A DNA stretch of 64,000 nt from Patella vulgata. Lineage: Eukaryota; Mollusca; Gastropoda; Patellidae. The translations under genes and the position numbers were made by a program. How positions within the stretch are numbered: the first letter of the stretch is position 1; each line of letters opens with the position of its first letter. The notes under the pieces were generated by a model that was not told the origin of the DNA, ran no database searches, and worked only from the letters and a program-made list of their open reading frames with translations. The stretch is from positions 73,243,839 through 73,307,838 of the forward strand of contig NC_065883.2 in the NCBI RefSeq assembly GCF_932274485.2, read 5' to 3'. Shown one piece after another: positions 54,454-64,000 of this stretch.

Positions 54454-54624
54454 ATATACCTCACATGTTTCTGCAGTTTAAACAAATCTGTTGTTATTTA
54501 ATAAACAAACATATATGCAATTCCCTGACCAAAGAATATGAAAATCTATGCATTTTCAGATGAGCTGTGCGGCATTCTGCAAACACTATAATACATCAGA
54601 AAACTGCGGAATTTCAGACAGAAA

Positions 54625-55347
54625 TTTAAAAGCACATGAATTTTGAATTAAACAGAACATTTTTATTTTTGAACATAAATGCATTCTGTAAAAAGATGAG
54701 ATAAATTCAATATAAATCAAACACGAAAATACTTTAAAACAGTAATCATGATGCAATATTAGACTTTTTAACACTTTCATCGAAAACCACACAGTTTTTC
54801 TCTGTTAACGTAGTTTCAAGTGCCAAATTGTGGTCAAATCTAAAATGTTGAAACATGCAGTGCCTATCAATTTTAAAATATCTCCTATATAGCTGTATTT
54901 CCATAGGATAAGTAAGTTGAAATAATCTGATTATGTAACACTACAACAGCTTTTTCATCCCTACCCCCCAGTTTGGAATCTGATAATTTAAAAGCACATG
55001 AATTTTGAATTCCACAGAACATTTTTATTTTTGAACATAAATGCATTCTTCAAAAAGATGAGATGAATTCAATATAAATCAAACACGAAAATACTTTAAA
55101 ACAGTAATCATGATGCAATATTAGACTTTTAACACTTTCATCGAAAACCACACAGTTTTTCTCTGTTAACATAGTTTCAAGTGCCAAATTGTGGTCAAAT
55201 CTAAAATGTTGAAACATGCAGTGCCTATGAATTTCAAAATATCTCCTATATAGCTGTATTTCCACAGGATAAGTAAGTTGAAATAATCTGATTATGTAAC
55301 ACTACAACAGTTTTTTCATCCCCACCCCCCGGTATGGAATCTGATAC
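54625..55347. repeat. Two-unit tandem repeat, 362 bp
   Basis: 54625-54986 and 54987-55347 are close copies (TTTAAAAGCACATGAATTTT at each start) inside the element's 3' noncoding part. Confidence 0.95.
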
Positions 55348-56859
55348 ATTGCTGACCAATCATAGGTCGCCCCGTTCACTCGGGCCTGTCAACTGATTTA
55401 CAATGGCGATGGTGCCTACAACTTTCCTGACCAAGAGATATGCACAACCGTCGATCAACACACAAGCCATTAATGTTATCTTCCAATATGAGAGGCCATG
55501 ATAAACACACAAGCGTCCTTTTCAAGCTCGGAAATTAAGTCATCACCAAAAGGCAAAGTTTACAGAGGTCCTCAGGGCTGGAACCCAAACTGATTACGAT
55601 TTGCCCTCCACTTCCACCACAGGTGTCATAGAGATCAGGGATGAAATTGATATGCATCATCGTTCTCCTAAAGCCAGTCCAGGAAGAGATCAGGTTTTGA
55701 GATGTAGACCTGAAATGTTAAATTTGGATGAGAATGAGAATTCTGGGGCGAATACTATCCAGGGAAATGGTCATTGACATCCAGAAAATGGTCAAAATGT
55801 GGAATTCTGTCATTCAGTTAAATGTCAAGGGGAGAAGACAGGCCTGTGCAGTACCAAATTTCCAGCCCATTACTATTAGTGAGCAGAAGTGGGGATGAGG
55901 TTGGATGTACTTCTTAAAGTGTATGAAATGCACATTTATCTCACCTGTTTTGCTTCTTTTTTTTTTAATACTTGTGTTGAGGTCAATCATTCCACTCTAT
56001 GAAACATTGCCCTGGCACCTGAAATGATAGGAGGCTGGGGATAAATATGCAATAAAAAACAGTGAGAAAATAAGAAAAAAATATGGTTTCAACTGGAAAT
56101 AGAAATAAACCTCTTTATTTCTCGCGAACAGCCCGTCACTGGCCCTCCAAAAAGAAACCAGTTAACAATCAGTAAAAAAGTAAACCTTGAGTGTCACATA
56201 AGTCTAAGCCAATCTCAAAGGTAGATGCCATGTTTTGAGGTTCGGTCTAAATATTAAGGCCAATTGCATGTTTGGTCAAAAGTCACACAGGTGTGAATTT
56301 TGGAGTGTACATGTTAACATTTCATTGTATGATGTCAAAAACATGTTAGGTCTAAATGTTAAGGCCAACTGCAGACTTGGTTCAAGGTCACAACATGTAA
56401 ATAGGGTTAGGGCACATGATTTTTTGACACAATTGTGGGTTTGGGCTAGGGTCAGAACTAGGTCTTGGCTTAGGCCTAGGCTACATGCTTTTTGACAAGA
56501 TTGTGGGTTAGGTTTAAGAATTTGGGGGGAGAGGCTAAGTCTCCACATAAGCACTGACCTAGGATGATGAAAAATTAGTTGTGATATTTCCTAGTTTTAT
56601 TAAAATACATACAATACATTAGATTTATATACAAAGGCGATTTCACTGTTTATTGGTGTTGGTGGCGCTGATGGTCTTCCTTGGGTGGTGCTTCTGGTAT
56701 TCTGGTATTATTGTTTCTGAAGAAAAAAGAAAATAAATTTGAGGCTCTCGGGAGAGAGCCACATTAGTGTGTTTCCTACAACGGATTGGATTTTCTAAAA
56801 AAATCGTGTTTGTTCCACATCACCGGGTTACGGCTAGGGATTCTTATATCTAATTGATT
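55348..56859. other. Element 3' noncoding part
   Basis: No frame of note. A short motif, GGTCTAAATATTAAGGCCAA, occurs at 56245 and again at 56348. Confidence 0.5.
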
Positions 56860-57111
56860 TTAATTACTAACGGTTAGGCATAGGATTTGATATATGGTTT
56901 GTTTTGGGTCAGGGTGGAAACTACTGTGCACTAGGATGTCGTTCAGATTTTTATTTTTAGAATATGCAATTATAAGTTTCTGTGTGAATATTTTCGGGTG
57001 ATTTTCTTGGAGATCAGTATAGTGTTTTCTGATGATTTTGGACGCACTTTCTGCTGTTGCGCTAAATGGAACTACAAAAGGAGCTATTGCGCTAGCCGTA
57101 TGAATATTCAA
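56860..57111 (-). CDS. Short frame with the Penelope KIIRKH / ILVHS segment
   Basis: An 83-codon frame overlaps the end of the RT/GIY-YIG frame. It holds SASKIIRKHYTDLQ and NKNLNDILVHSSF. In the Penelope-like proteins I remember, this kind of segment (IIRKHW..., NLRDLLVRS...) joins the RT and GIY-YIG domains; here it follows GIY-YIG. Confidence 0.6.
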   Translation of the reverse strand: MNIHTASAIAPFVVPFSATAESASKIIRKHYTDLQENHPKIFTQKLIIAYSKNKNLNDILVHSSFHPDPKQTIYQILCLTVSN

Positions 57112-59098
57112 ACCTAGGGGGGGCTGTTGTTTTCAATTTGTCAATCCAGAATTTTTCTCTTGTTAGCCTAAACGTTTTAATTTCTTCTGAAGTTTCAAAG
57201 TCGCTCTTGGTCTTTTCTATTGGCGTGACAATGAGATCTGAAATGTCATGATTTGGTTGGTTGAAATGAATTGAGACAGGTTTGTCTTTTTTGGTGACTA
57301 TGTCAGACCGGTGACCGTTAATTCTTTCCCTAAGTGCATTTTGAGTCTCCCCTACGTATTGCTTGTCACATTTTCTGCATGAGATTAGATAAATTATGTT
57401 TGAACTACTGCATGAAAGTTGGTCTAATATTGGGAATTTTGTGCCAGATGTTTTGTTATGGAAATGGTGGGATATGTTTAAGATTTTGCATGTTTGACAT
57501 CTTGGATGGCCACAAATTTTGGTTTTATGTGCTGATTGTATATTATTTGTTTCTTTGGCGGCAAGCTCAGCTAGAGTGTTGTTTTTTATACGTCGTAGAT
57601 AGCGTTTGGAGTATCCCCTTTCCCGTAGTTTGCTAAATACCAATGTACATGCTGACTCAAAGTCGGTCTGTTGAGTACATATCCTATGAAAACGGAGAAT
57701 CTGAGATTTTATGATGCCAGAGAATGTATGTTTTGGGTGAAAGGAGCTTTTGAACAATAATTGATGTGTGTCGGTTTCTTTGAAAAATACTTTAGTTTCC
57801 AATTGGCCTGTGATTTTGGTGTTGTTACTTTTAAAAACGGTAGTATCAAGGAAATCTATGCTGTTATGGCTTACATTTGCGGTTAATTTGACAGATGGAT
57901 GATGATTGTTCAGAATGTTGAAAAACGTCCAAAATTCGTCTAGTGTGTAGGTCCAGACTATGAAAACGTCATCTAAAAACCGCCCATAGAAATCTGGTTT
58001 TAATGGACAGAGTGGCAGAACTTCCCTTTCCCACTCCGCCATGAAGAGATTTGCATAACTCGGGGCAAATCGTTTTCCCATCGCAGTTCCGGAAGACTGA
58101 AGGTATACTTGGTCGTTAAAAGCGAAGTCATTCCTCCTCAGACAAATGTTGAGTAGTTTGAGGATTTCTTCGTCCGGTCTGGATGCTTGCGGGTTCCTAA
58201 AAAATGCTTTCCTAACTGCTTCAATACCTGTGTTATTATCAATGTTCGTGTACATGCTTTGTACGTCGATGAATATTAAAACGGTGTGTTCGGGGACTCT
58301 TAACTGTTTGATTTTCTGAATGAAATCGTTAGTGTCTTTAAGGTAGGATGGGTGTTGGCATGCTAGGGGTAATAAGAAATGGTCTATATATTGTGATACG
58401 TTGTATGATTCGCTGCCACAGTCTGATATTATTGGGCGTCCCTTGGGTATTTTATTAGGTATAAACCATTCTGTTTCTGGATTTTTATGTATTTTTGGTA
58501 GTGTATAGAGATGTCTTTGTCGGCAGTCAGATTTAGCAGATAGATAATCATATTGTTTTGCTGTTATGTATTCCCTATCCTGCAATTCATATAAGATGTT
58601 GTTTATTAAATTTGCGGTGTCCTTAAAGATGGGTTGGTCTAATTTAGTGTAATGTATAGGATTACTGAATTGTTTTTCTGCCTCTGAGATATAGTCTGCA
58701 CGATTCATTATGACACAACACGAGCCTTTGTCGCTTTTCTTAATTATTATGTTTTTGTCCTTTTTAAGGGTGTTTAATGCCGTTTTAGTTGCTCGGTTGA
58801 GATTTGGTTTTTGTGACTGTGGTTGAATGGATGATATTTCTATATTCATTTCGTCGAAAGTTTTTAGGATGGCTGTTGATAATGACTTTTTAGGTGGTTT
58901 CCATGTGGATTTTACTGTGAATAATTTTTTACCTCTGCCGGGTTTGTTCCTAAAAAAATAAGTCAACGAAAGTGTTCTTTGGAAGCGATCGGTTGCCTGG
59001 GTGATGGGGTCTATGGATGTTATTGTGGGGGTTGGGATGAATTTAAGGCCTTTATCAAGAATGTCCATTTCTAGGGGGTTGAGAAGTCTGTCGCTCAA
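57092..59098 (-). CDS. Penelope-like reverse transcriptase with GIY-YIG endonuclease (668 codons)
   Basis: The enzyme copies its RNA into DNA and nicks the target. In order: N-terminal basic helices (KTALNTLKKDKNIIIKKSDK, RT0-like, about 105-125), LPKIHKNP and GRPIISDCGS (RT2/3, about 198-228), FIDVQSMYTNI (motif A, about 276), GTAMGKRFAPSYANLFMAEW (motif B, about 336-355), YGRFLDDVFIVW (motif C with the catalytic DD, about 373-384) and INFLDTT-like SIDFLDTTVF. Then comes a CGHPRCQTC zinc-binding cluster, then GIY-YIG as IIYLISCRKC and KQYVGETQNALRERINGHRS near the end. Both domains look intact. No intron seen. The domain order RT then GIY-YIG is the canonical Penelope order, unlike the permuted Naiad group. 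Confidence 0.93.
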   Translation of the reverse strand: MSDRLLNPLEMDILDKGLKFIPTPTITSIDPITQATDRFQRTLSLTYFFRNKPGRGKKLFTVKSTWKPPKKSLSTAILKTFDEMNIEISSIQPQSQKPNLNRATKTALNTLKKDKNIIIKKSDKGSCCVIMNRADYISEAEKQFSNPIHYTKLDQPIFKDTANLINNILYELQDREYITAKQYDYLSAKSDCRQRHLYTLPKIHKNPETEWFIPNKIPKGRPIISDCGSESYNVSQYIDHFLLPLACQHPSYLKDTNDFIQKIKQLRVPEHTVLIFIDVQSMYTNIDNNTGIEAVRKAFFRNPQASRPDEEILKLLNICLRRNDFAFNDQVYLQSSGTAMGKRFAPSYANLFMAEWEREVLPLCPLKPDFYGRFLDDVFIVWTYTLDEFWTFFNILNNHHPSVKLTANVSHNSIDFLDTTVFKSNNTKITGQLETKVFFKETDTHQLLFKSSFHPKHTFSGIIKSQILRFHRICTQQTDFESACTLVFSKLRERGYSKRYLRRIKNNTLAELAAKETNNIQSAHKTKICGHPRCQTCKILNISHHFHNKTSGTKFPILDQLSCSSSNIIYLISCRKCDKQYVGETQNALRERINGHRSDIVTKKDKPVSIHFNQPNHDISDLIVTPIEKTKSDFETSEEIKTFRLTREKFWIDKLKTTAPPRFEYSYG

Positions 59099-59148
59099 AT
59101 TGACAACTGTCTGTCCTAAAGACGGCTTCTCATTCCTTTTCCCTAATC

Positions 59149-59613
59149 CTAGTTTAAATTCCTCATCCAGCAGTTGATGATCTCTCTGGCCGTGTCTGGG
59201 CTCCAGTGGATTGCGTCGTTACCTTTCAGTTCTATTTTGCCCTTGAAGGTTGGTAATGTGGTGTCGTTTGGTGAAGGTGCAGTGGAGATCAGTTGGTTGT
59301 AGCTGGTGATGTTTTGGTAGGCGATCGGATTTTCTTGTCGGAGTCGGGAAGAAGTGGGGATCTGTGTGGCGAAGAGCTTGGTTGTTGGGAAAGCTGCTCT
59401 GGTCACCTTGAGTAGATCTAGCATCTGCTCGTGTATCCTTGGTCCACTTTCCTCCCTGTTGTTGAGCCCGACGTGTATCACTAATTCCTCTGGTGCAGGA
59501 CCCATGTAGTTCTGGAGTATCTGTCTGATGTGGCTGATCTTGGCTCCAGAGTAGCTATGGATCTCCCAGTCCCCGACGAAGGATGCAATCCTAGCCAGGA
59601 TTAGAGGATCCAA
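59149..59613 (-). CDS. SGNH-hydrolase-like domain frame of the element
   Basis: 154 codons. It contains ELVIHVGLNN (block III, G-x-N) and GNDAIHWSPDTA (block V, DxxH-like), with helices between as in SGNH/GDSL esterases. SGNH esterase domains are known in ORF1 of some CR1-type LINEs and a few other retroelements, where they may bind lipid or membrane. I do not recall them as a standard part of Penelope-like elements. Confidence 0.65.
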   Translation of the reverse strand: MDPLILARIASFVGDWEIHSYSGAKISHIRQILQNYMGPAPEELVIHVGLNNREESGPRIHEQMLDLLKVTRAAFPTTKLFATQIPTSSRLRQENPIAYQNITSYNQLISTAPSPNDTTLPTFKGKIELKGNDAIHWSPDTAREIINCWMRNLN

Positions 59614-60652
59614 TAACCAGGGTCTTTGCCATGACGGGTGGTAGGAACCATAAATCCTTCTCGTCTTTACCTTTGTAGCTGTGAGGTCTCTTTAGGGATA
59701 GGTTGAGTGATCGCCTACATCTGGTGGAAGATCTGGTGGCGATTCTAGGGTTAGGAATGATGGGCGATCTAGGGGACAGACAGTCGACAAGGGCGTTTAG
59801 TGGCGATATAGATCCCGAGGAAGTAGGTGAGCCAGACACAGCCCGGGGCGAACTTGTTGATCTAGCTGCACGCTTCGAGGGAGTGTTAATGCAAGTGCCT
59901 TCTCCAGGGGATAATTTTCTCTTGTTGGGTGTGTATCGTTTTGGTGTGTCCCGGAGAAGGTTGTGCGTAATGTGCATGGGTGATGGGGGAGGGGGCGTGA
60001 CAGTTTTAGAGACCGTGGACAGTAGGCGGTGGAACTCTGTCTTCACACTATCCTGAAGTCGCTTGCCGTAGGACTTCTTGGCCCATGCTAGGGCGTGGCT
60101 AGAGTACTCTTGTACAGCATCCTTGGAAAAGTGACGCGACTTCAAGTACTCCAGTTTCTCCGCTAGCATGGCTCGGTAGTGTGTCGACAGGGATGAGGCG
60201 ACGTCCTTGGCCCATTTCAAGTTCAATGTCTCAATGGTAGTGGCTATGGTAGGCGTCTTCATGGCCGGCTTCACGAACTTATTCAGGTCTTGGATCTTCC
60301 AAGTGAAACTTCTGGTTGGTGTTCCATTCTCCTGACTCTCCATAATGGTCAAGTGGTGGAGGCATTGGAGGACCTGAAAGAAGGCTTTCACGACACCTGC
60401 ATTTTCTGGGGGTGGTTGGCGCTGGTTTGGTTGTCGTTTTGGTTGGCGCTGGTTTGGTTGTCGACTTGGTTGGTTTGGTTGTCGACTTGGTTGGTGCTGA
60501 TTTGGTTGTCGACTTGGTTGGTACTGGTAGCAGAATCCGGGTGTTGGAATCCTGGTGGTGGTCGGTTGAAGCCTGGTGGTGGTTGGTGGAAGCCTGGTGG
60601 TGGTTGGTGGAAGCCTGGTGGTGGTTGGAATCTGCTTCGTAGCTGTGGCCAT
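59591..60652 (-). CDS. Element first frame: Pro/Thr- and Gln-rich protein
   Basis: 353 codons. Residues 1-80 are low-complexity repeats (TTTRLPP, QPSRQPNQ). About 105-215 is a helical region (WAKDVASSLSTHYRAMLAEK, HALAWAKKSYGKRLQ). About 215-340 is a Ser/Pro/Arg-rich linker. The end, AKTLVIGSS, looks like the first block (GDS-type) of an SGNH hydrolase. Function unknown; an RNA- or protein-binding ORF1 is plausible. Confidence 0.6.
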   Translation of the reverse strand: MATATKQIPTTTRLPPTTTRLPPTTTRLQPTTTRIPTPGFCYQYQPSRQPNQHQPSRQPNQPSRQPNQRQPKRQPNQRQPPPENAGVVKAFFQVLQCLHHLTIMESQENGTPTRSFTWKIQDLNKFVKPAMKTPTIATTIETLNLKWAKDVASSLSTHYRAMLAEKLEYLKSRHFSKDAVQEYSSHALAWAKKSYGKRLQDSVKTEFHRLLSTVSKTVTPPPPSPMHITHNLLRDTPKRYTPNKRKLSPGEGTCINTPSKRAARSTSSPRAVSGSPTSSGSISPLNALVDCLSPRSPIIPNPRIATRSSTRCRRSLNLSLKRPHSYKGKDEKDLWFLPPVMAKTLVIGSSNPG

Positions 60653-60886
60653 GTTTTGATATCATTGTGAACAAAATGTTACACATTTACAACCCAAAAT
60701 TCACACTCAACCAACGGATACCCCCAATCATGGCTATTTTGATACCAAATAGTCAAAAAACTTACTGCTGGGCAATAAAAAAGCAGTATTCTTACCATTT
60801 CTGACACTTTCCATTCAAAACTTCAGGAAATAAGCCGTTGAAAAAATATCAACATCCCGAGTCGGCCATGCTTCTTTATATCATCA

Positions 60887-61352
60887 GGACTCAGACTAGC
60901 AATTATTTGCCCATTGACTTCAATGTTAAATGACTGTAACATCACAGGCTGTAGCTTTTTGCTCAACATTCCGTTGGTTCCAATCTTTATAGGCACAATG
61001 GGGACAACATTTGGCAATCTTCTCATCATAATTTTGTAGGGGGTTGACCGTTTAGATTTTTTGCTACAAGGATTTGAAGTTGACAGGGGTGAAAATCTCA
61101 CTTCCGACACAATGACTGCTCTGCAGAAAGACACTTTACACCCCCTATCCCTCCGCTGTAATATCATCAGTATTACCCAAAACTGCTATGAAATTGCAAA
61201 TTTGATCCCTTTTCTCCAATTCTAGACCAAAAAGTCAACCCAAAAATGCAGGAAGAGGGGAGAAAAAAATTAAGGGAAAAATTGTCTATTTATAACTCGC
61301 ACTACATTCGTCCATCATGAAATAAGGGGAAATAATTACTAGTCTTAGTCCT
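60887..61352 (-). repeat. Terminal direct repeat, 5' copy
   Basis: Matches 53988-54453 at constant offset 6,899. A - strand frame starting inside it (QRRDRGCKVSFCRA) is shared by both copies. This copy should hold the element's promoter. Confidence 0.93.
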
Positions 61353-63079
61353 GACTCCTTTATTAGGGTTGTCTTTCTTGCTTTTATCTTCCATTTATTT
61401 ACGTTTTTGTTGTCTCAGAGATGGACTATTATTTTTAAAAAAAGTTGAAAATCGTAAAGTTTAGGAAATGTTAATCATATAATGATGAAAAAAAATAAGA
61501 GCATATGATAATAAAAATGTGTTTGAAATTGAAGGCTCTATAATTAGCCTATAATTAAGGTATCAGTATGGAACGGATCGTAATCGTACGGTATTCACTA
61601 CGGTCAGACTGATATTTAGGAACGTAAAGTTATCACTATTCAGGCTAATGAACACGAGGCGTTCAAGCCAGCTCTTTATTCACAGAGCCGCCTGGCTCCC
61701 CTGAGAGACTTTCACTGACAACTAGTCATTGTCGAGACTAATGATTTTTATCGCCGCTGTTGATCAATATATATATTAAATAATAGCCCGAATTTAAATA
61801 TACCAAAAGTTAAAGAAATATAACCAGTTTTTGAGCCATTCAGATATTACTGCCAAAATTGTAATCAGCGCGCATGTTTTTTTATGGCTAAAGTCTAACC
61901 ATAAAACTTAGTGTCCATACATAATAAATATTTTATTCCATTAATCAATTCCATTCCGCCATTGGTTTGTCTTAAACTCGTCATTTGTGTTCATGGGCAT
62001 CAGGGTCGAGATGGCAACGTTATATGTTTTATTCGTCTAATTTACTATAAAACATCATTCGGTTTGCCTCACGGGTTAACGGCATATTAATAGCTTTATT
62101 CACTGAGATGGTTCCTTTACTTATAGTTTATTTTTCGAATTGCTTTTTGTATTTATTTAAATGGAAATATTTAGCACCTTCTTGTTAAACCGTTGAAAGA
62201 TTTAAAGTTTGGATTAATGTTAAGAGAGTGTGGGTCAAAGATGCCGCTGGCAGAGTGTGTATAGGGTGTTAAAGTTTAAAAGTTATTCCCTACAAGGTGG
62301 TTCTACGGTTCTTACCATAGAATTCAGCTGTGAAATAACACAGTTTCTTTCATTATGTGTACAACAATAAAACTAGTTCAATTGCAAGTTGTCTAAACCA
62401 CGGTGCTGTGATGTATGCATCTAAATGTTTCGACGACCCACCAATCAGTAGTTGCATGATGATTAAATTTATCGGACATGGAATGTGAAAATGCTTTGGA
62501 ACTTTCAACTGTAACACGTTGCAATAATTACTCAATATAAGCCAAAAGGATCCGCCTTGTTCATTTATAGTCCGGCCCTGTCTTCAGTATTAAAATATAA
62601 AATTGAACACAAAGTATATTTAGTAATCCGTATTGTAGTAATGGCAATCACGGCTTGTGTTTTTTTGTTTTGTTTTTTGTTGTTTGTTTTTTTTGCAAAA
62701 TATAAAATAATTACGATGTCGTTTAACACTCACAATAACATATTTGGTTACCGGCCATTCAGCCATTCAGGTCGTACATGTGTCAAGTATACAGTCATAT
62801 ATACAAACGCCTAACTATAGAAGCCTACCATTCTTAATTTCTACTTTTCGCCCTCCAAAACACGAAAGTCGAAAAGTAGCAGTTACGACAAAATGTGAGG
62901 CGACAGCAACGCTATACAAGCCAAAATCGACTCGAAAATAGGAAATCAAGAAATAATACACTGCGATAATAGCGCCCCTCGTTTTTTTTCCTAATTTCTT
63001 ATTTTCGACTTGCATTTTGGCTTGTATACCGTCTTGTTGACTTTCGACTTAGTCATATTTTTGTATTTATTGATGTCAG
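61353..63079. other. AT-rich intergenic DNA with one small foldback
   Basis: 62913-63033 contains TATACAAGCCAAAATCGACT mirrored by TTTTGGCTTGTATACC, with arms of about 38 bases and a loop of about 45. No supported gene. Confidence 0.5.
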
Positions 63080-63500
63080 TAAGATGTTACTATGGAGAAC
63101 GTAAATTTCAGATTATACATTCCAGACTTCGTAATTGTAAAAGTGCTCTAAACTTCCATAGATTTTTAATGCATATTTCACATAACCCGACATGCAGTTG
63201 TGGTCATACTAAAGAAGACAGCGACCATTATTTTCGGCACTGCCCAAATTATTCGTCTCAGCGTATCTCAACATTAAATACCCTCCCATTTAAATCCATA
63301 AATACAAAAGCGTTCCTATATGGCGATACCAACGAAAGTAACCCGTTCAACAAAGTGAGTTTTAGTAAAGTTCACAAGTATTTAAAACTAAACAAGCGCT
63401 TTGAATAGATAAGGTAATTGTCAGGCGACGATGATTGGTGTTAAATAGTGATGATGACGATGATGATGACCATGAAGATGATTTATTTATATATTTATTT
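63080..63500 (+). mobile_element. LINE 3' end (C-terminal RT tail)
   Basis: The frame to 63408 reads IIHSRLRNCKSALNFHRFLM, CSCGHTKEDSDHYFRHCPNY, KAFLYGD and KVHKYLKLNKRF. This is the common C-terminus of Jockey/I/CR1-type LINE proteins (HARLR, C-x-CG-x-x-ED-x-x-H-x-x-x-x-C). A GATGAT repeat follows as the 3' tail. Strongly 5'-truncated. Confidence 0.88.
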
Positions 63501-63507
63501 ATATACT

Positions 63508-63715
63508 AGAAGAATGCCCGGCTTCGCTCGGGGGTCATAACTCCGAAACCGGAAGTAGTAGACTAACGCCACCTGGCCTATGTTACTCCCCGGTCCGAGC
63601 TACCCCTAAACCCCAAATTTCAGACTCGGAAATGACAACGTGAATGATGGATCAGTCGAACGACAGAGTGAATGACAGGAGTTTTCCAGTCGAATAATAA
63701 AGATAATGGCAACTC
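63508..63715. repeat. Unnamed repeat starting near GAATGCCCGGCTTCGCTCGG
   Basis: GC-rich island in AT-rich DNA with CTCCGAAACCGGAAGTAG and AATTTCAGACTCGGAA. It has the look of a widespread transposon 3' end, but I cannot place it. Confidence 0.4.
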
Positions 63716-64000
63716 TGGTCATAGCATATCTGTTTATAATATATTTCATATAAATGTTTATTTAGGTCTACGTGTAATGTTGAATGTATAAATTCGGAAA
63801 TGTTTTGATCTCTTGAACTGTATTATTTAAAATACACGATTAACGTATTAAATTGTAAATAATGAATCAAGCCAAGACATGTATTAAATGTTTTATTGAA
63901 TTGGAATAGAAACTGAAAACAGATTAACACCCTGTGTGAGATATTTCATTCAAATATTGTGAAAGGGTTGGTAATAAAATTAAAATTGTCATTGTGTCAT

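Larger units (their letters stand above)
53988..61352 (-). mobile_element. Penelope-like retroelement with terminal direct repeats
   Basis: About 7,365 bases. Identification rests on the TERT-like reverse transcriptase with RFLDDVF and a following GIY-YIG endonuclease in one frame. Flanking direct repeats (53988-54453 and 60887-61352) have equal length and, by eye, only about four differences, so the copy is young. Parts on the - strand in order: repeat, a Pro/Thr-rich frame, an SGNH-like frame, the RT/GIY-YIG frame, a short conserved frame, about 2.4 kb of noncoding 3' DNA with a tandem duplication, repeat. The main frame looks whole; the other frames suggest about two or three breaks overall. 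Penelope-like elements often carry such pseudo-LTRs. Confidence 0.9.

Noticed and set aside
60290-60670. Trp-rich + strand frames
   Set aside because: Antisense to the low-complexity repeats of the retroelement.
60279-60686. 135-codon frame overlapping the element's first frame
   Set aside because: It is the same Pro/Thr repeat DNA read in another frame; the 353-codon frame has the better continuation.
60887-61352. Hammerhead ribozyme in the terminal repeat
   Set aside because: CTGATGA occurs on the - strand near each repeat, but I could not place the GAAA and stem partners; left as a search suggestion only.

Overview
The window looks like part of an invertebrate animal genome, most likely a mollusc (a limpet-like gastropod is my guess from the overall repeat style, not a proven assignment). 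The grounds are AT-rich DNA, GT-AG introns of several hundred to about 2,000 bases, and a very high load of tRNA-derived SINEs, MITEs, LINE ends and minisatellites.

Region 1 (1-28446, + strand) is the 3' part of one gene, an axonemal dynein heavy chain. I place 28 exons. Every junction has GT-AG and all phases agree, giving 4,852 coding bases (1,616 codons plus stop) with no break. The part seen runs from the first stalk helix through the microtubule-binding tip, second stalk helix, AAA5, AAA6 and the C-terminal domain to the stop codon. The introns are full of two SINE families, called A (about 280 bp, CT-rich tail) and B (about 365 bp, CATTT-repeat tail) here. They share the last bases before their tails. 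Four introns carry tandem or spaced duplications that include a copied splice site of the neighbouring exon.

Region 2 (28447-41900) is mostly intergenic: more SINEs, an 83-bp and a 335-bp tandem array, a nested MITE, a TTAA-flanked MITE, and the last two exons of a small cysteine-rich protein (35882-36643, +). It ends in a GIMAP/AIG1-type GTPase fragment (40928-41449, -) lying between a hAT-type terminus and a SINE.

Region 3 (41900-53990) holds minisatellites, a 430-bp foldback, an unrecognised gene on the - strand (exons between 45848 and 49137), and - strand exons of a FLYWCH zinc finger plus MULE-type transposase gene (51354-52426). A dense cluster of AACGAGG sites lies just upstream of that gene.

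Region 4 (53988-61352, - strand) is a 7.4-kb Penelope-like retroelement bounded by 466-bp direct repeats that are nearly identical. It has a 668-codon reverse transcriptase plus GIY-YIG frame and, upstream, frames carrying SGNH-hydrolase blocks. A piece normally found between the two main domains appears after GIY-YIG. This element is the best candidate for something undescribed. Region 5 (61353-64000) is AT-rich intergenic DNA with a LINE 3' end.
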